A stretch of 64,000 nucleotides of DNA from G963676095 sp963676095 (lineage in GTDB: Bacteria > Bacteroidota > Bacteroidia > Bacteroidales > Prolixibacteraceae), in contig OY781040.1 of assembly GCA_963676095.1 (NCBI GenBank), forward strand, positions 7,575,544 to 7,639,543, read 5' to 3'. Below the pieces are notes generated by a model. It was not told where the DNA came from and searched no databases. It was given only the letters and a program-made list of their open reading frames with translations. The position numbers and the translations under genes were made by a program. Shown here piece by piece: positions 40,818 to 48,793 of the stretch. Each line of letters starts with the position of its first letter. Positions within the stretch are counted from its first letter, which is position 1.

Positions 40818-41230
40818 ATAAAGCGTTACTGATCGGTTTTACAGGGGATGACCCGGTGGTCAGCATCCTGGAAGGGGGCAATATCCGGGTGGCAAATTTT
40901 TCCCTGGCCACCTCGAAGAAATGGACGGACAAGAGCGGACAGAAGCAGGAATCCACCGAGTGGCACCGGGTGGTTTGCTGGCGCAGGCTGGCAGAGGTCG
41001 TCTCCGAATATGTCAAAAAAGGGCAACAGCTCTTTGTTGAAGGGGAAATCAAGACCCGGATGTATGAAGACAAGGACGGGACAAAGCGGTACATCACGGA
41101 AATATATGCCGGTAATATCGAGATGCTGGGCCGTAAAACGGACGTTGCCGATAAGAGGGCCAGCCAGCAGGCTGAAGCTTTCCGGGATATGCCGCCCAAT
41201 AATGACGGGGCAGATGACCTGCCCTTCTGA
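40814..41230 (+). CDS. ssb: Single-stranded DNA-binding protein, 138 aa
   Basis: An OB-fold SSB: GFTGDDPVVSILEGGNIRVA, FSLATSKKWTDKSGQKQEST, EWHRVVCWRRLAEVVSEYVK, KKGQQLFVEGEIKTR. The tail ends DDLPF, the acidic tip that recruits replication partners in host SSB. It works with the replication genes that follow. Length is shorter than E. coli SSB (178) because the linker is short. Confidence 0.95.
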   Translation: MNKALLIGFTGDDPVVSILEGGNIRVANFSLATSKKWTDKSGQKQESTEWHRVVCWRRLAEVVSEYVKKGQQLFVEGEIKTRMYEDKDGTKRYITEIYAGNIEMLGRKTDVADKRASQQAEAFRDMPPNNDGADDLPF

Positions 41231-41280
41231 GTTTTTGATTTAAGCACATTGATTAATCCTTTAGAAAAAACAGAAAGAAG

Positions 41281-41541
41281 ATGAATGTAAAGAATATCCG
41301 TAGCATAAGCGATATGCAGCATTTTGTGGAAGGGTGCCTGAACGATTACGGGACCGGGATAAGCACCAAAGAGGAAACAATGAAAAATATGGAGGAATAC
41401 ACCTCCCGGGTAATTGAAGTGACCTATGATAAAGTCAGTGAATATTACACGGAAATATTAAGGCGTTTTGCCAAAATGGAAATAGCGGTTTTCCAGGCCA
41501 AACTGGAACAGGTCTGTCCGGAACCAAAGGACAGGGAATAA
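41281..41541 (+). CDS. Hypothetical phage protein, 86 aa
   Basis: Helical and charged (SDMQHFVEGCLNDYGTGIST; ILRRFAKMEIAVFQAKLEQV). Between ssb and the HNH gene. No family recognised. Confidence 0.55.
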   Translation: MNVKNIRSISDMQHFVEGCLNDYGTGISTKEETMKNMEEYTSRVIEVTYDKVSEYYTEILRRFAKMEIAVFQAKLEQVCPEPKDRE

Positions 41542-41584
41542 TTAATCGAAAGTGCGTAGTAAAATCAACTAAAATCAATTTAAT

Positions 41585-42385
41585 ATGGCAGAAAGAAAGT
41601 CATTATCAAAGAAAATCAGGTTTGAAGTATTTAAAAGGGATTCTTTTACCTGTCAGTATTGCGGATCTAAAGCTCCAGACGTAATACTTGAAGTAGATCA
41701 CATCAAACCAGTCAGCAAGGGTGGTGATAACAGCATTTTAAACCTTATCACTTCGTGCCAGACATGTAACCGAGGCAAAAGTGATCGGAAAATTGACGAT
41801 AATTCTATTGTTGAAAGACAGCGCCGGCAAATAGAAGAACTTAATATTCGCAGGCAACAACTTGAAATGATGCTTGAATGGCGTGAGGAATTAACAACAA
41901 TGAAAGAAAAATCATATAGAACAGCTATTAATTACTTCAACAATAAATGGAATGAATTCCAATTGAATGAAGTTGGAAATGGCAAAATAAAAGCGCATGT
42001 CGATAAATTTGGATTAATGCAGGTTCTGGATGCCATTGATATAGCTTGCAATCAGTATAAAACGAATAATGAAGATAGATCCTTTGAGGTTGTTTTAGAT
42101 AAGATAGGCGGCATTTTAACCATCAAAAACAAGCCGGCAGTATTTCAGAAGATAGTCCACATCAAGGGAATTTGCAATAAAATGTTTCGAGGATTTGATC
42201 CTGCTATTGCCTCGATTATCCTGAATAATTATGTAAAAGCACTTAAGAGTAAAGGATATAATGACGACGAAATATTGAAAGACCTTGATGAAGAAGTAAT
42301 GCCTTATACTAAAGCAGCGCGCAATTATAATCAATGGCAGGATATGATGAACAAATGGATCAATGACATTAAAAATTGGGAATAA
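41585..42385 (+). CDS. HNH nuclease-domain protein with replication-type C-terminus
   Basis: Residues 8-65 form an HNH nuclease: RFEVFKRDSFTCQYCGSKAP, EVDHIKPVSKGGDNSILNLI, SCQTCNRGKSDR (CxxC pairs, DH and N). Then a coiled coil and ~150 residues (KFGLMQVLDAIDIACNQYKT; QKIVHIKGICNKMFRG) that resemble the C-terminal part of DnaD-like replication proteins. Possible fusion of a nuclease to a replication initiator-associated domain. Its stop overlaps the next gene start (TAATG). Confidence 0.75.
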   Translation: MAERKSLSKKIRFEVFKRDSFTCQYCGSKAPDVILEVDHIKPVSKGGDNSILNLITSCQTCNRGKSDRKIDDNSIVERQRRQIEELNIRRQQLEMMLEWREELTTMKEKSYRTAINYFNNKWNEFQLNEVGNGKIKAHVDKFGLMQVLDAIDIACNQYKTNNEDRSFEVVLDKIGGILTIKNKPAVFQKIVHIKGICNKMFRGFDPAIASIILNNYVKALKSKGYNDDEILKDLDEEVMPYTKAARNYNQWQDMMNKWINDIKNWE

Positions 42386-43188
42386 TGACAAGAATACGGA
42401 CTATAAAGCCTGAATTCTGGGAAGATGAAAAGATTGCCTCCTTACCTATGGGATGCAGGTTATTTTTTATCGGAACATGGAATATCGCAGATGATCTTGG
42501 GGTATTCAGATCGAATCAAGCCATCCTGAAGTCAAAAATATTTCCTTATGATGAAGATTTAAGAATAAGCGAAATCGCAAAATGGTTAGATGCCTTGGTA
42601 AAGGCCCGGATGATAATCCCTATTATCCATAATGGAGAAAGTTATTATGTAATCCGCACCTTTCGTAGCCATCAAAAAATAGACAAACGCTATGGAAAGC
42701 CCTTGATAGAAGAAACCATTTTAAATCAACTTATTGAATCACACAACGGGGATGCAACGTGTGCACAGTGTGTAAACAATGGGGACACGCCACTGGAAAG
42801 TAATAGGAATGGAATAGAATTAGGAATGGAAAGTAATATTCCCCCTTTATCCCCCTTTGGGGAAAACAATCCGGCAAACAAGAACAAAAACAAGCAACCG
42901 GAAACATTACAGTTCCCCTTTAGTTCCGCTGAGTTTATGAAATCCTGGAACGAGCTGGCAGCTATGCCCAAGTGGAAGAAAAAACCGCCATCCTCGTTGC
43001 AGAAATCCCTTAACAAACTGGCAAAATACAATGAAAAATTTGCCGTCATGCTGATTGAGAATGCTATCGCAGGAAACTACCAGGGTGTAGTATTTGACGA
43101 TACGGATAAAAAATTCTTGGAATGGAGACAAAATGCAAACAATAACGGAAATACTGCAAGGAAGAAAGACTATTCCCTCGTGCGGTGA
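42385..43188 (+). CDS. Phage replication initiation protein (DnaD/replisome organiser type)
   Basis: The start at 42385 (MTRIRTIKPEFWEDEKIASL) matches the conserved beginning of phage replisome-organiser proteins; the longer frame adds three residues. An N-terminal winged-helix region (GCRLFFIGTWNIADDLGVFR ... LVKARMI) binds the origin; a polar linker (GENNPANKNKNKQP) and a C-terminal helical domain (FMKSWNELAAMPKWKKKPPS) follow. Next gene is the helicase loader-type ATPase, consistent with an initiator/loader pair. Confidence 0.8.
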   Translation: MTRIRTIKPEFWEDEKIASLPMGCRLFFIGTWNIADDLGVFRSNQAILKSKIFPYDEDLRISEIAKWLDALVKARMIIPIIHNGESYYVIRTFRSHQKIDKRYGKPLIEETILNQLIESHNGDATCAQCVNNGDTPLESNRNGIELGMESNIPPLSPFGENNPANKNKNKQPETLQFPFSSAEFMKSWNELAAMPKWKKKPPSSLQKSLNKLAKYNEKFAVMLIENAIAGNYQGVVFDDTDKKFLEWRQNANNNGNTARKKDYSLVR

Positions 43189-43798
43189 CCTGCCCCCTGG
43201 TGCAGAAAAGGGTTTAAAAAACCTGTTCATGCAGACCGCCAACGAGTTCATACAACGGACAGACCCGGGCAAACAGTTCCAGATAGATGACCGGAACCGG
43301 GAGGTTATTTCCGGGCTCTGGGATTACTTCTTCGGGCTGCCGGGAAAGTATGACACCAGCAAGGGGCTTTGGCTGACCGGCCCGCCGGGAACAGGCAAAA
43401 GCGCGTTGCTTTACATCTTTTCGGCATTCATGCAAAAGTTACGGAAAGGGTTCCGGGTTTACACGGCCAATTCGATAGCCATGCAGTTTGAGCAGACCGG
43501 GGAACTGGACCGTTACACGGCAAATGTTACCGGGTATTCCGGGGAACCGGTAATCCTGGCCATTGATGAAGTGGGACAGGAACCAAGGCCCTCCGTTCAT
43601 TTTGGGACCAGGAGAAATGTTATCCAGTACCTCCTTCACACCCGTTACTGTTACTGGCAGCAAACAGGGTTGAAGACTTATTTCACGACCAACCTGGACA
43701 TGAACGATGTTGAAGATTATTACGGGGATGCTATCCGTGACAGGGTGCCCCACATGTGCAACATGATCCCCATGGAAGGCGAAAGCAGGAGAAAATGA
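43133..43798 (+). CDS. DnaC-like AAA+ ATPase (helicase loader), 221 aa
   Basis: Start at 43133 (MQTITEILQG), inside the end of the previous gene. Walker A LTGPPGTGKSALLYIFSAF, Walker B PVILAIDEVGQEP, sensor region KTYFTTNLDMNDVEDYYGDA and arginine finger IRDRVPHM fit DnaC/IstB-type loaders. It loads the host replicative helicase onto phage DNA; no phage helicase gene is seen in the window. Confidence 0.85.
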   Translation: MQTITEILQGRKTIPSCGDLPPGAEKGLKNLFMQTANEFIQRTDPGKQFQIDDRNREVISGLWDYFFGLPGKYDTSKGLWLTGPPGTGKSALLYIFSAFMQKLRKGFRVYTANSIAMQFEQTGELDRYTANVTGYSGEPVILAIDEVGQEPRPSVHFGTRRNVIQYLLHTRYCYWQQTGLKTYFTTNLDMNDVEDYYGDAIRDRVPHMCNMIPMEGESRRK

Positions 43799-43800
43799 AA

Positions 43801-43872
43801 GTTTCCTAAAAACAGGAAACAAATCCCTCCTTTTTAGTCCATAAACCAGTGTTTTTTCCTAAAAATAGGAAA
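43801..43872 (+). promoter_or_regulatory. Paired near-identical palindromes after the helicase-loader gene
   Basis: GTTTCCT-AAAAAC-AGGAAAC (43801-43820) and TTTCCT-AAAAAT-AGGAAA (43855-43872), 34 bases between them, in an otherwise empty 104-base gap. Two copies with the same loop suggest a protein-binding site more than a terminator. Confidence 0.5.
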
Positions 43873-43902
43873 GTTAAACATTAAAAAATTCAGTAAATAA
43901 TT

Positions 43903-44280
43903 ATGAGCTTAGGATATCCACAACAAATATTATTCAATCAGTTTAAAGACTGTATCAAAAGAACGAAAAAGAAAGCCTATGGTCTTGATGGTGCAGAGGA
44001 TTTGATCTACTTCATGCTTGATACTTGTAGTATTACAACTCAATCAGGGAACAGGTCTTTTCATCAGACTTCAAACATGATAAATCTTATAAATGAACGT
44101 CTTTGTCCCGGAATCTGGTGTACCAGAAGGCATTGTGACAATTATAGCAGTCATCATGCCTATAACTGCATAAAAACACGCCCCAAAGTGTGCAAAATTT
44201 ATGCTGATTATATCAGGAAGAAAGAAATAAGAGACTCCAAAAATTTAGAAAAACAGGAAAGTCAAACAGTAAAATTGTAA
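43903..44280 (+). CDS. Hypothetical Cys/His-rich phage protein, 125 aa
   Basis: CPGIWCTRRHCDNYSSHHAY and CIKTRPKVCKIY give a Cys/His cluster that may bind zinc; the first half is helical. AT-richer than neighbours, as if acquired. Function unknown. Confidence 0.5.
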   Translation: MSLGYPQQILFNQFKDCIKRTKKKAYGLDGAEDLIYFMLDTCSITTQSGNRSFHQTSNMINLINERLCPGIWCTRRHCDNYSSHHAYNCIKTRPKVCKIYADYIRKKEIRDSKNLEKQESQTVKL

Positions 44281-44284
44281 GAAA

Positions 44285-44527
44285 ATGAACCCGGTAAAAA
44301 TCCGGTGGCTTGACAGTTACGGCGTATCATCCGGCTGGCAGGATCTTGAAGGATACCAGGCAAACAAACTGGAAATAGAAAGCTACGGGGTTATTATCTA
44401 TGAAGACGATACAGTAATTGCCCTGGCCCATAACTACGCTGAAGAAACCAATCAAACACCCAAACAGGCCAATGGCATCATGGTAATACCAAAGGCCTGC
44501 ATCCTAAATATTACTTATTTAAATTAA
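44285..44527 (+). CDS. Hypothetical phage protein, 80 aa
   Basis: KIRWLDSYGVSSGWQDLEGY, IVIPKACILNIT-like ending, predicted small beta-barrel. Similar short proteins with W-x-D...GW and V-I-P-x-x-x-I-x-x-I patterns occur in phages. Unknown function. Confidence 0.55.
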   Translation: MNPVKIRWLDSYGVSSGWQDLEGYQANKLEIESYGVIIYEDDTVIALAHNYAEETNQTPKQANGIMVIPKACILNITYLN

Positions 44528-44533
44528 TAAATC

Positions 44534-44696
44534 ATGGATCAATTTTTTTTTTGAATTTAATCTAACCGTAGAAGAAATGGATGTCGAAGATTTCATCGAG
44601 ATGTTACTTGATTATGGATTCGAATCACAAGCTGAAGCAGTAAAAAAACAGTTTGAGGAACAACTTAAAAAACCAATAAATCATGAAGATATCTGA
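44534..44696 (+). CDS. Small phage protein with T10 run in its start region
   Basis: From ATG 44534 the frame is MDQFFF then stop, because of ten consecutive T. Losing one T (or slipping) yields EFNLTVEEMDVEDFIEMLLD and YGFESQAEAVKKQFEEQLKK up to 44696. A fallback start at 44577 (MDVEDFIEML) gives 39 residues without any slip. Either a homopolymer error, an indel mutation, or slippage; the 3' part overlaps the next gene start by 14 bases. Confidence 0.45.
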
Positions 44697-44946
44697 ATAT
44701 TACAAAAACAAATTCCCGCTTGAACAACTTTTTCCAGATCCTAATGAAACAGAGGTTCAGGATATAATCAATAATTGTGATTATACGATCGAAGCCAACC
44801 GGATCGCCAGGACAGATTTTCCGGATGATCCAGCCTGCCAAATAAACACGGCTGATGCAGCAGTCTTTTATATAATGGGATATGAAGCAGCTAAAGAAAG
44901 GATTGAATCGGTACTTGAACCAATAAATTTAAAACCGGAATTATGA
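44683..44946 (+). CDS. Hypothetical phage protein, 87 aa
   Basis: KISEYYKNKFPLEQLFPDPN; DAAVFYIMGYEAAKERIESV. No family recognised. Its stop overlaps the next gene start (ATGA). Confidence 0.5.
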   Translation: MKISEYYKNKFPLEQLFPDPNETEVQDIINNCDYTIEANRIARTDFPDDPACQINTADAAVFYIMGYEAAKERIESVLEPINLKPEL

Positions 44947-45095
44947 CGCCCAAAGATTTAATTATGACAATCAAATTAAGGTTTGATAAAGCCCTTGAAA
45001 CAAAAACAGGATGGGGCAAAAACGAAGTAAAAACACTTCTCGACCAGATAATTATCGAGGTATTATCTGAAAACATCAAGGACAGCGAATTTTAA
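44943..45095 (+). CDS. Hypothetical phage protein, 50 aa
   Basis: Frame MTPKDLIMTIKLRFDKALET ... LDQIIIEVLSENIKDSEF; ATGA overlap with the preceding gene supports translation. Confidence 0.45.
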   Translation: MTPKDLIMTIKLRFDKALETKTGWGKNEVKTLLDQIIIEVLSENIKDSEF

Positions 45096-45106
45096 GTTAG
45101 TTAATT

Positions 45107-45532
45107 ATGAAACGTCTATTCTTTTTACTTGCCCTGTTGCCCTTTCTGGCGACGGGGCAGAATATTACTGTCAAGGATTTATCCGGGTACCTTTCTTCCA
45201 CTAAAAAAGACACGATCGGGTACCAGTTTATCCTGGAAGAGACAAAAACCGACTCCGTTCACACCAAGGCAACTGCGGTTATTGATATCTATAACCCGAA
45301 ATTCCGGGAAGGCTTAAAGGATAAACCGGGCCTGGTCTATTCCCCGGACGGGTATGTTTTCAAAGAAGCTGAGCTGTGGTCTTACCTGAAATTCAGGTTC
45401 CAGACTTACCGGTCAAAAGGGACTTTAAAACCATTACAGGGATATATCCGGGCTGTCCCTGTAACGGTAGACCTGAAACCGTCCGGAACACTGGAAGACT
45501 TTTTAAGTTATATGAAATCAAAAGAAAAATAA
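45107..45532 (+). CDS. Secreted phage-region protein, 141 aa
   Basis: It has a signal peptide (MKRLFFLLALLPFLATGQ). The mature part is beta-rich (NITVKDLSGYLSSTKKDTIG; IRAVPVTVDLKPSGTLEDFL). It could be a lysogenic-conversion or superinfection-exclusion protein, but no family is recognised. Confidence 0.5.
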   Translation: MKRLFFLLALLPFLATGQNITVKDLSGYLSSTKKDTIGYQFILEETKTDSVHTKATAVIDIYNPKFREGLKDKPGLVYSPDGYVFKEAELWSYLKFRFQTYRSKGTLKPLQGYIRAVPVTVDLKPSGTLEDFLSYMKSKEK

Positions 45533-45541
45533 TAACGCAAA

Positions 45542-45913
45542 ATGGACAGGAAAAAAAGTATAGAAAGAAATATGTGTGGAGATCCAAGAGTATTCAACGC
45601 AATACAAGAGGCAAAACGAAATGATACATCGTTTACCGATAAAGGATTTTTAGGTATTACTCCAAAATATTCTCAATCACAAGTTAGAGAATATTGGTTT
45701 GAAGCTATGGCTTTAGGAATGAGGAAAGGTCTTGAAATGGCAAGTTTAGAAGGACAGCGAATAGAATTAACAACTCACTTAAGGAATCCAAGACATAAAG
45801 AATTTTTAGAACAGTTTTATAAACTTGCCGAAGAATATAACTGTGCGATACAATATCATCCACTTTATGGAATGTGCGTTATTGATTTGAATAAAAAACC
45901 AAGATCCGATTAA
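45542..45913 (+). CDS. Hypothetical phage protein, 123 aa
   Basis: EYWFEAMALGMRKGLEMASL, EFLEQFYKLAEEYNCAIQYH, PLYGMCVIDL. Mixed alpha/beta; the final plus-strand gene before the minus-strand virion module. No family recognised. Confidence 0.55.
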   Translation: MDRKKSIERNMCGDPRVFNAIQEAKRNDTSFTDKGFLGITPKYSQSQVREYWFEAMALGMRKGLEMASLEGQRIELTTHLRNPRHKEFLEQFYKLAEEYNCAIQYHPLYGMCVIDLNKKPRSD

Positions 45914-46101
45914 CCTTGCTTTTTGGTGATCTCATATAATATCCTTACAACGAAAAAAAGGCCCCCGATAGTAAGAGGGACCCTTTCGCGTACGTGTTAT
46001 GAGCTGGGAAGATTTCTTAAAATAAGAATTAAACAATCAACTAACAGTTACTAAGTTACAATATTTATTTTGAAACTATGTACTGTTTTATTTATTTTTT
46101 T

Positions 46102-46635
46102 TCAGCTCATCAGCGGTTTTCTCAGCTGGAAGGTCAGGTTCTTCACCTGCCTTAAGTAATCCTTGTACATGTTAAAATTAAGGGTTGCGTCATCCCCCAT
46201 GCTTAAAGCGACATACCACTCCTTCAGGATAAAGTACCGGATACAGTTCAGGATCTTCTTGTCGATATTGGGCAGGACATTTTCATTGAAAGCGTCGTTG
46301 TCCGCGATCAGCCCCCCGCTGGACGTTACCGTTGTCGTGCCGTCCTTCAGGGTAACCTCCGTATTAAAGAAAATCGGGTCGTCCACTCCGTCCGTGATCT
46401 TGAACATCTCCCCGAAAATATCATAAACGGCCTGTTCCAGCATTTCCAGCACCATGTCCTTTTCATCCTGGGAAATGGCCACATCGTCCAGCTGGCTTTC
46501 CCCGGCATCATTTTTTACGCTCTTTGCCCGGTAAGCGCTCCTTAACCTGACCGAGTTGATTATTTTATCCGTGGTGTAATAGAACCGTATCTTGGCCACG
46601 GTATCGTCCGTTGCATCAATTCTTTCGTATGACAT
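46102..46635 (-). CDS. Virion-module protein, 177 aa
   Basis: Last gene of the long minus-strand structural block. Acidic in the middle (ISQDEKDMVLEMLEQAVYDI), with C-terminal helices (CIRYFILKEWYVALSMGDDA). The size and place suit a tail or baseplate-associated protein; no family recognised. Confidence 0.5.
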   Translation of the reverse strand: MSYERIDATDDTVAKIRFYYTTDKIINSVRLRSAYRAKSVKNDAGESQLDDVAISQDEKDMVLEMLEQAVYDIFGEMFKITDGVDDPIFFNTEVTLKDGTTTVTSSGGLIADNDAFNENVLPNIDKKILNCIRYFILKEWYVALSMGDDATLNFNMYKDYLRQVKNLTFQLRKPLMS

Positions 46636-46638
46636 AAT

Positions 46639-47139
46639 TCAAAAAAGTTTATACGTTCGTTTAATGGTTGTTGTCCTTCGGGACAAATAAGACCTTATTT
46701 TGTCCAGTTCCGAGCGATAATGTTGTTCATACTGTTCTGAACTGAACCCGGTAAGGTCTGCAAAACGGGACAGGACATAGTTTTCCAGGCCGCCCCTTAC
46801 GGCCCTTTTGAGCGGGCCTAACAGCCTTTGATCAAAAGACAAAGGCATGTTCAACCGGTAAACAATACACCCGTCCGTATCCTCATAAGCCGTATCATAT
46901 TCGTACCCTTCCAAAGCGTTCCCGTCACCATCTTTCAGCCCGTGGAAATACCCGGACATCATCCCGGCTATCCCGGCAGCCCCGTCTTCGAGCAGCTTTT
47001 TTGCCACCGGGCCGTCCACAATATTTATTGACGGGATAATTGTCTGTTCCCCGTGGTCAATCTCCGTTTTGCTCCGGTAGTCCGACATCACCCGGGCATT
47101 GTCAATAATCTTTTGTATTTCAAAATAAAGTACCTGCAT
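46639..47139 (-). CDS. Virion-module protein, 166 aa
   Basis: DGAAGIAGMMSGYFHGLKDG; FDQRLLGPLKRAVRGGLENY; basic C-terminus. Its neighbours are a lysis-type gene and another structural-block gene. Possibly a tail-completion protein; not recognised. Confidence 0.45.
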   Translation of the reverse strand: MQVLYFEIQKIIDNARVMSDYRSKTEIDHGEQTIIPSINIVDGPVAKKLLEDGAAGIAGMMSGYFHGLKDGDGNALEGYEYDTAYEDTDGCIVYRLNMPLSFDQRLLGPLKRAVRGGLENYVLSRFADLTGFSSEQYEQHYRSELDKIRSYLSRRTTTIKRTYKLF

Positions 47140-47142
47140 GGT

Positions 47143-47592
47143 TTATCCCTCCTTCAGCACATATTTCCGGTAATTGGCTTTAAATTCTTCTTCGGTGGCT
47201 TTCCCTCCCGGGGTGTTGTAATACTGCTTGTAGTAGCGTGCCCAGCCGTCCAGGTCTTTCGGTACAGGTCCGTCCACCCTTAAGTAATGGACCCGGCAGA
47301 TGCAGGTGGCCAGGATATCGTTTGTTTCCAGGTCAGCGGCATTAAGCTGCTGTACTTTTGAAACTTCAATAATTTTTACAAGTAATTCTTTCTTATAGTT
47401 GAGAAAGTTATCCACGATATCATTAAACGTTGCCGGCTCACACTGGAAGATCCCCAGGGCAGGGCCGCCGCCAAGCTGTTTCCTGTACTTTCCGTATGCG
47501 CTTTCCTGCGCGCAGGTGCCCAGCAGCAGCTCTGCTGCTTCAGGGCTGTACAGTCCCATTTCCCGGATTGTTTTTTCGACCAGTTCCCTCAT
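47143..47592 (-). CDS. Lysozyme-like phage muramidase/transglycosylase, 149 aa
   Basis: LLLGTCAQESAYGKYRKQLG holds a likely catalytic Glu, followed by GGPALGIFQCEPATFNDIVD (the GxFQ motif of lysozyme-like folds). A TM-protein pair lies immediately upstream, making a lysis cassette. The exact GH family is not clear. No signal peptide. Confidence 0.7.
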   Translation of the reverse strand: MRELVEKTIREMGLYSPEAAELLLGTCAQESAYGKYRKQLGGGPALGIFQCEPATFNDIVDNFLNYKKELLVKIIEVSKVQQLNAADLETNDILATCICRVHYLRVDGPVPKDLDGWARYYKQYYNTPGGKATEEEFKANYRKYVLKEG

Positions 47593-47604
47593 GGCTTTTT
47601 TTGT

Positions 47605-47877
47605 TTATGGTTTGAGAAGGCCCATCAGGGCGTCCATCTTTTTGAACATGATCTGGTGGTCTTCCCGGTTTTCCCGGTGGAACTGTTCGAAGCGTTTTTC
47701 ATCTTCCTGTTTATGGAGCCTCAGCTCCCTTTCGTGTTCATCCTGTTTTTTCATGATCTCCGCGATCCGGGCCTGGATCTTTGCAATGTCCGTTTTGGAC
47801 TGGATCCACACCCTGACAATACCAAACAGGAGGCCCAGGGCCGTCAGGACAATCACGATAATCTCATATGCTGTCAT
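47605..47877 (-). CDS. Membrane-anchored coiled-coil lysis protein (spanin/DUF2730-like)
   Basis: One N-terminal helix (AYEIIVIVLTALGLLFGIVR) then a continuous coiled coil (IAEIMKKQDEHERELRLHKQ). That layout suits an inner-membrane spanin component or a holin-associated protein. It lies between the holin-like and endolysin-like genes. Confidence 0.55.
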   Translation of the reverse strand: MTAYEIIVIVLTALGLLFGIVRVWIQSKTDIAKIQARIAEIMKKQDEHERELRLHKQEDEKRFEQFHRENREDHQIMFKKMDALMGLLKP

Positions 47878-47907
47878 TTTAAATTCAGTTTAAAATCCCT
47901 GTCCTGT

Positions 47908-48186
47908 TTATTTTACTTTTGTCCCTGTTGTTTGTTTGTCCCCGGCCAGGTAGCCGAAGGCGGCAATTAACGCCGCGAAGGCCAAATCTTTCCAGTCAAT
48001 ATTCCCGGATTCCACAATCGGCTGGACAGCCACAACGGCAGCCAGTACAGCCCCCGCAATTGTCGTTTTCCAATCTTTCATTTCACTGTCTTTTAAATAG
48101 GTTTTTAATTTTTTTGCCATCCTGGCAAGGGCTATCCTGATGGCCATCCTTTTTAACGGCCCTGTCTTTTCTTTCCTGTTATCCAT
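47908..48186 (-). CDS. Holin-like protein, 92 aa
   Basis: Charged start, then TTIAGAVLAAVVAVQPIVES and IDWKDLAFAALIAAFGYLAG, two transmembrane helices, typical for small phage holins. Next to the endolysin-like gene. Confidence 0.6.
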   Translation of the reverse strand: MDNRKEKTGPLKRMAIRIALARMAKKLKTYLKDSEMKDWKTTIAGAVLAAVVAVQPIVESGNIDWKDLAFAALIAAFGYLAGDKQTTGTKVK

Positions 48187-48287
48187 CGCCAGAAGTTTTT
48201 AACGTTTTCATTGACCTTCTGCCTGTATGTTTTTGAGAACATAAATTTCAATACAGGTACAAGGTTGATTTTTCCTTGTGCTTCCAT
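48153..48287 (-). CDS. Small phage protein, 44 aa
   Basis: Frame MEAQGKINLVPVLKFMFSKT ... NVKNFWRWITGKKRQGR; amphipathic, ends inside the start of the holin-like gene. It fills the gap between the holin and the outer-membrane-type protein. Confidence 0.45.
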   Translation of the reverse strand: MEAQGKINLVPVLKFMFSKTYRQKVNENVKNFWRWITGKKRQGR

Positions 48288-48290
48288 TGT

Positions 48291-48788
48291 TTAAAATTCA
48301 AAAGAGGTCCCCACGCACATGTAACAGGACCCGCCAAATTCATACATGGCACCCACAGAGACCAGGTTGTCCCAGATCCCGAACATCCCGGACACGGACC
48401 CCACAAAATTTACTTCATCGGTAATAGAGATACCGGCGTTGGTAAATACATTAAAACTAACAAGGCTGGAACAATCCAGCGTGCTGCCGGAGGGTTTGTA
48501 ATTAATGCCATAACCGATACCGGGCAATACGGTTGCTTCTGCCCCTGTCTTGTTAAATTTCATGACATTAAATGACACAGCCGGGGCAAAATAGAAACTT
48601 GAATCAGTGACATAATAGGTCTGGTCCAGGGCATTGGACACCAGGCCGGTTATTGACGTGGTATCTTTTGAAAGGTCCCGGTAAACGATTTTATATTTAT
48701 CCCTGAAAGGATAAAACCGGTGATTTTGTGCGCTTACAGTAAAAGCAAGCCCTAACAGGACCGTAAATACAAAAATCAGTCTTTTCAT
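48291..48788 (-). CDS. Secreted beta-barrel-like protein in the virion module, 165 aa
   Basis: A signal peptide (MKRLIFVFTVLLGLAFTVSA) then a beta-rich chain with alternating hydrophobic strands (FYFAPAVSFNVMKFNKTGAE; SLVSFNVFTNAGISITDEVN) ending in ...GTSFEF, an aromatic C-terminus as in outer-membrane beta-barrels. Could serve receptor masking or exclusion. Unusual in a structural block. Confidence 0.5.
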   Translation of the reverse strand: MKRLIFVFTVLLGLAFTVSAQNHRFYPFRDKYKIVYRDLSKDTTSITGLVSNALDQTYYVTDSSFYFAPAVSFNVMKFNKTGAEATVLPGIGYGINYKPSGSTLDCSSLVSFNVFTNAGISITDEVNFVGSVSGMFGIWDNLVSVGAMYEFGGSCYMCVGTSFEF

Positions 48789-48793
48789 GTCTT

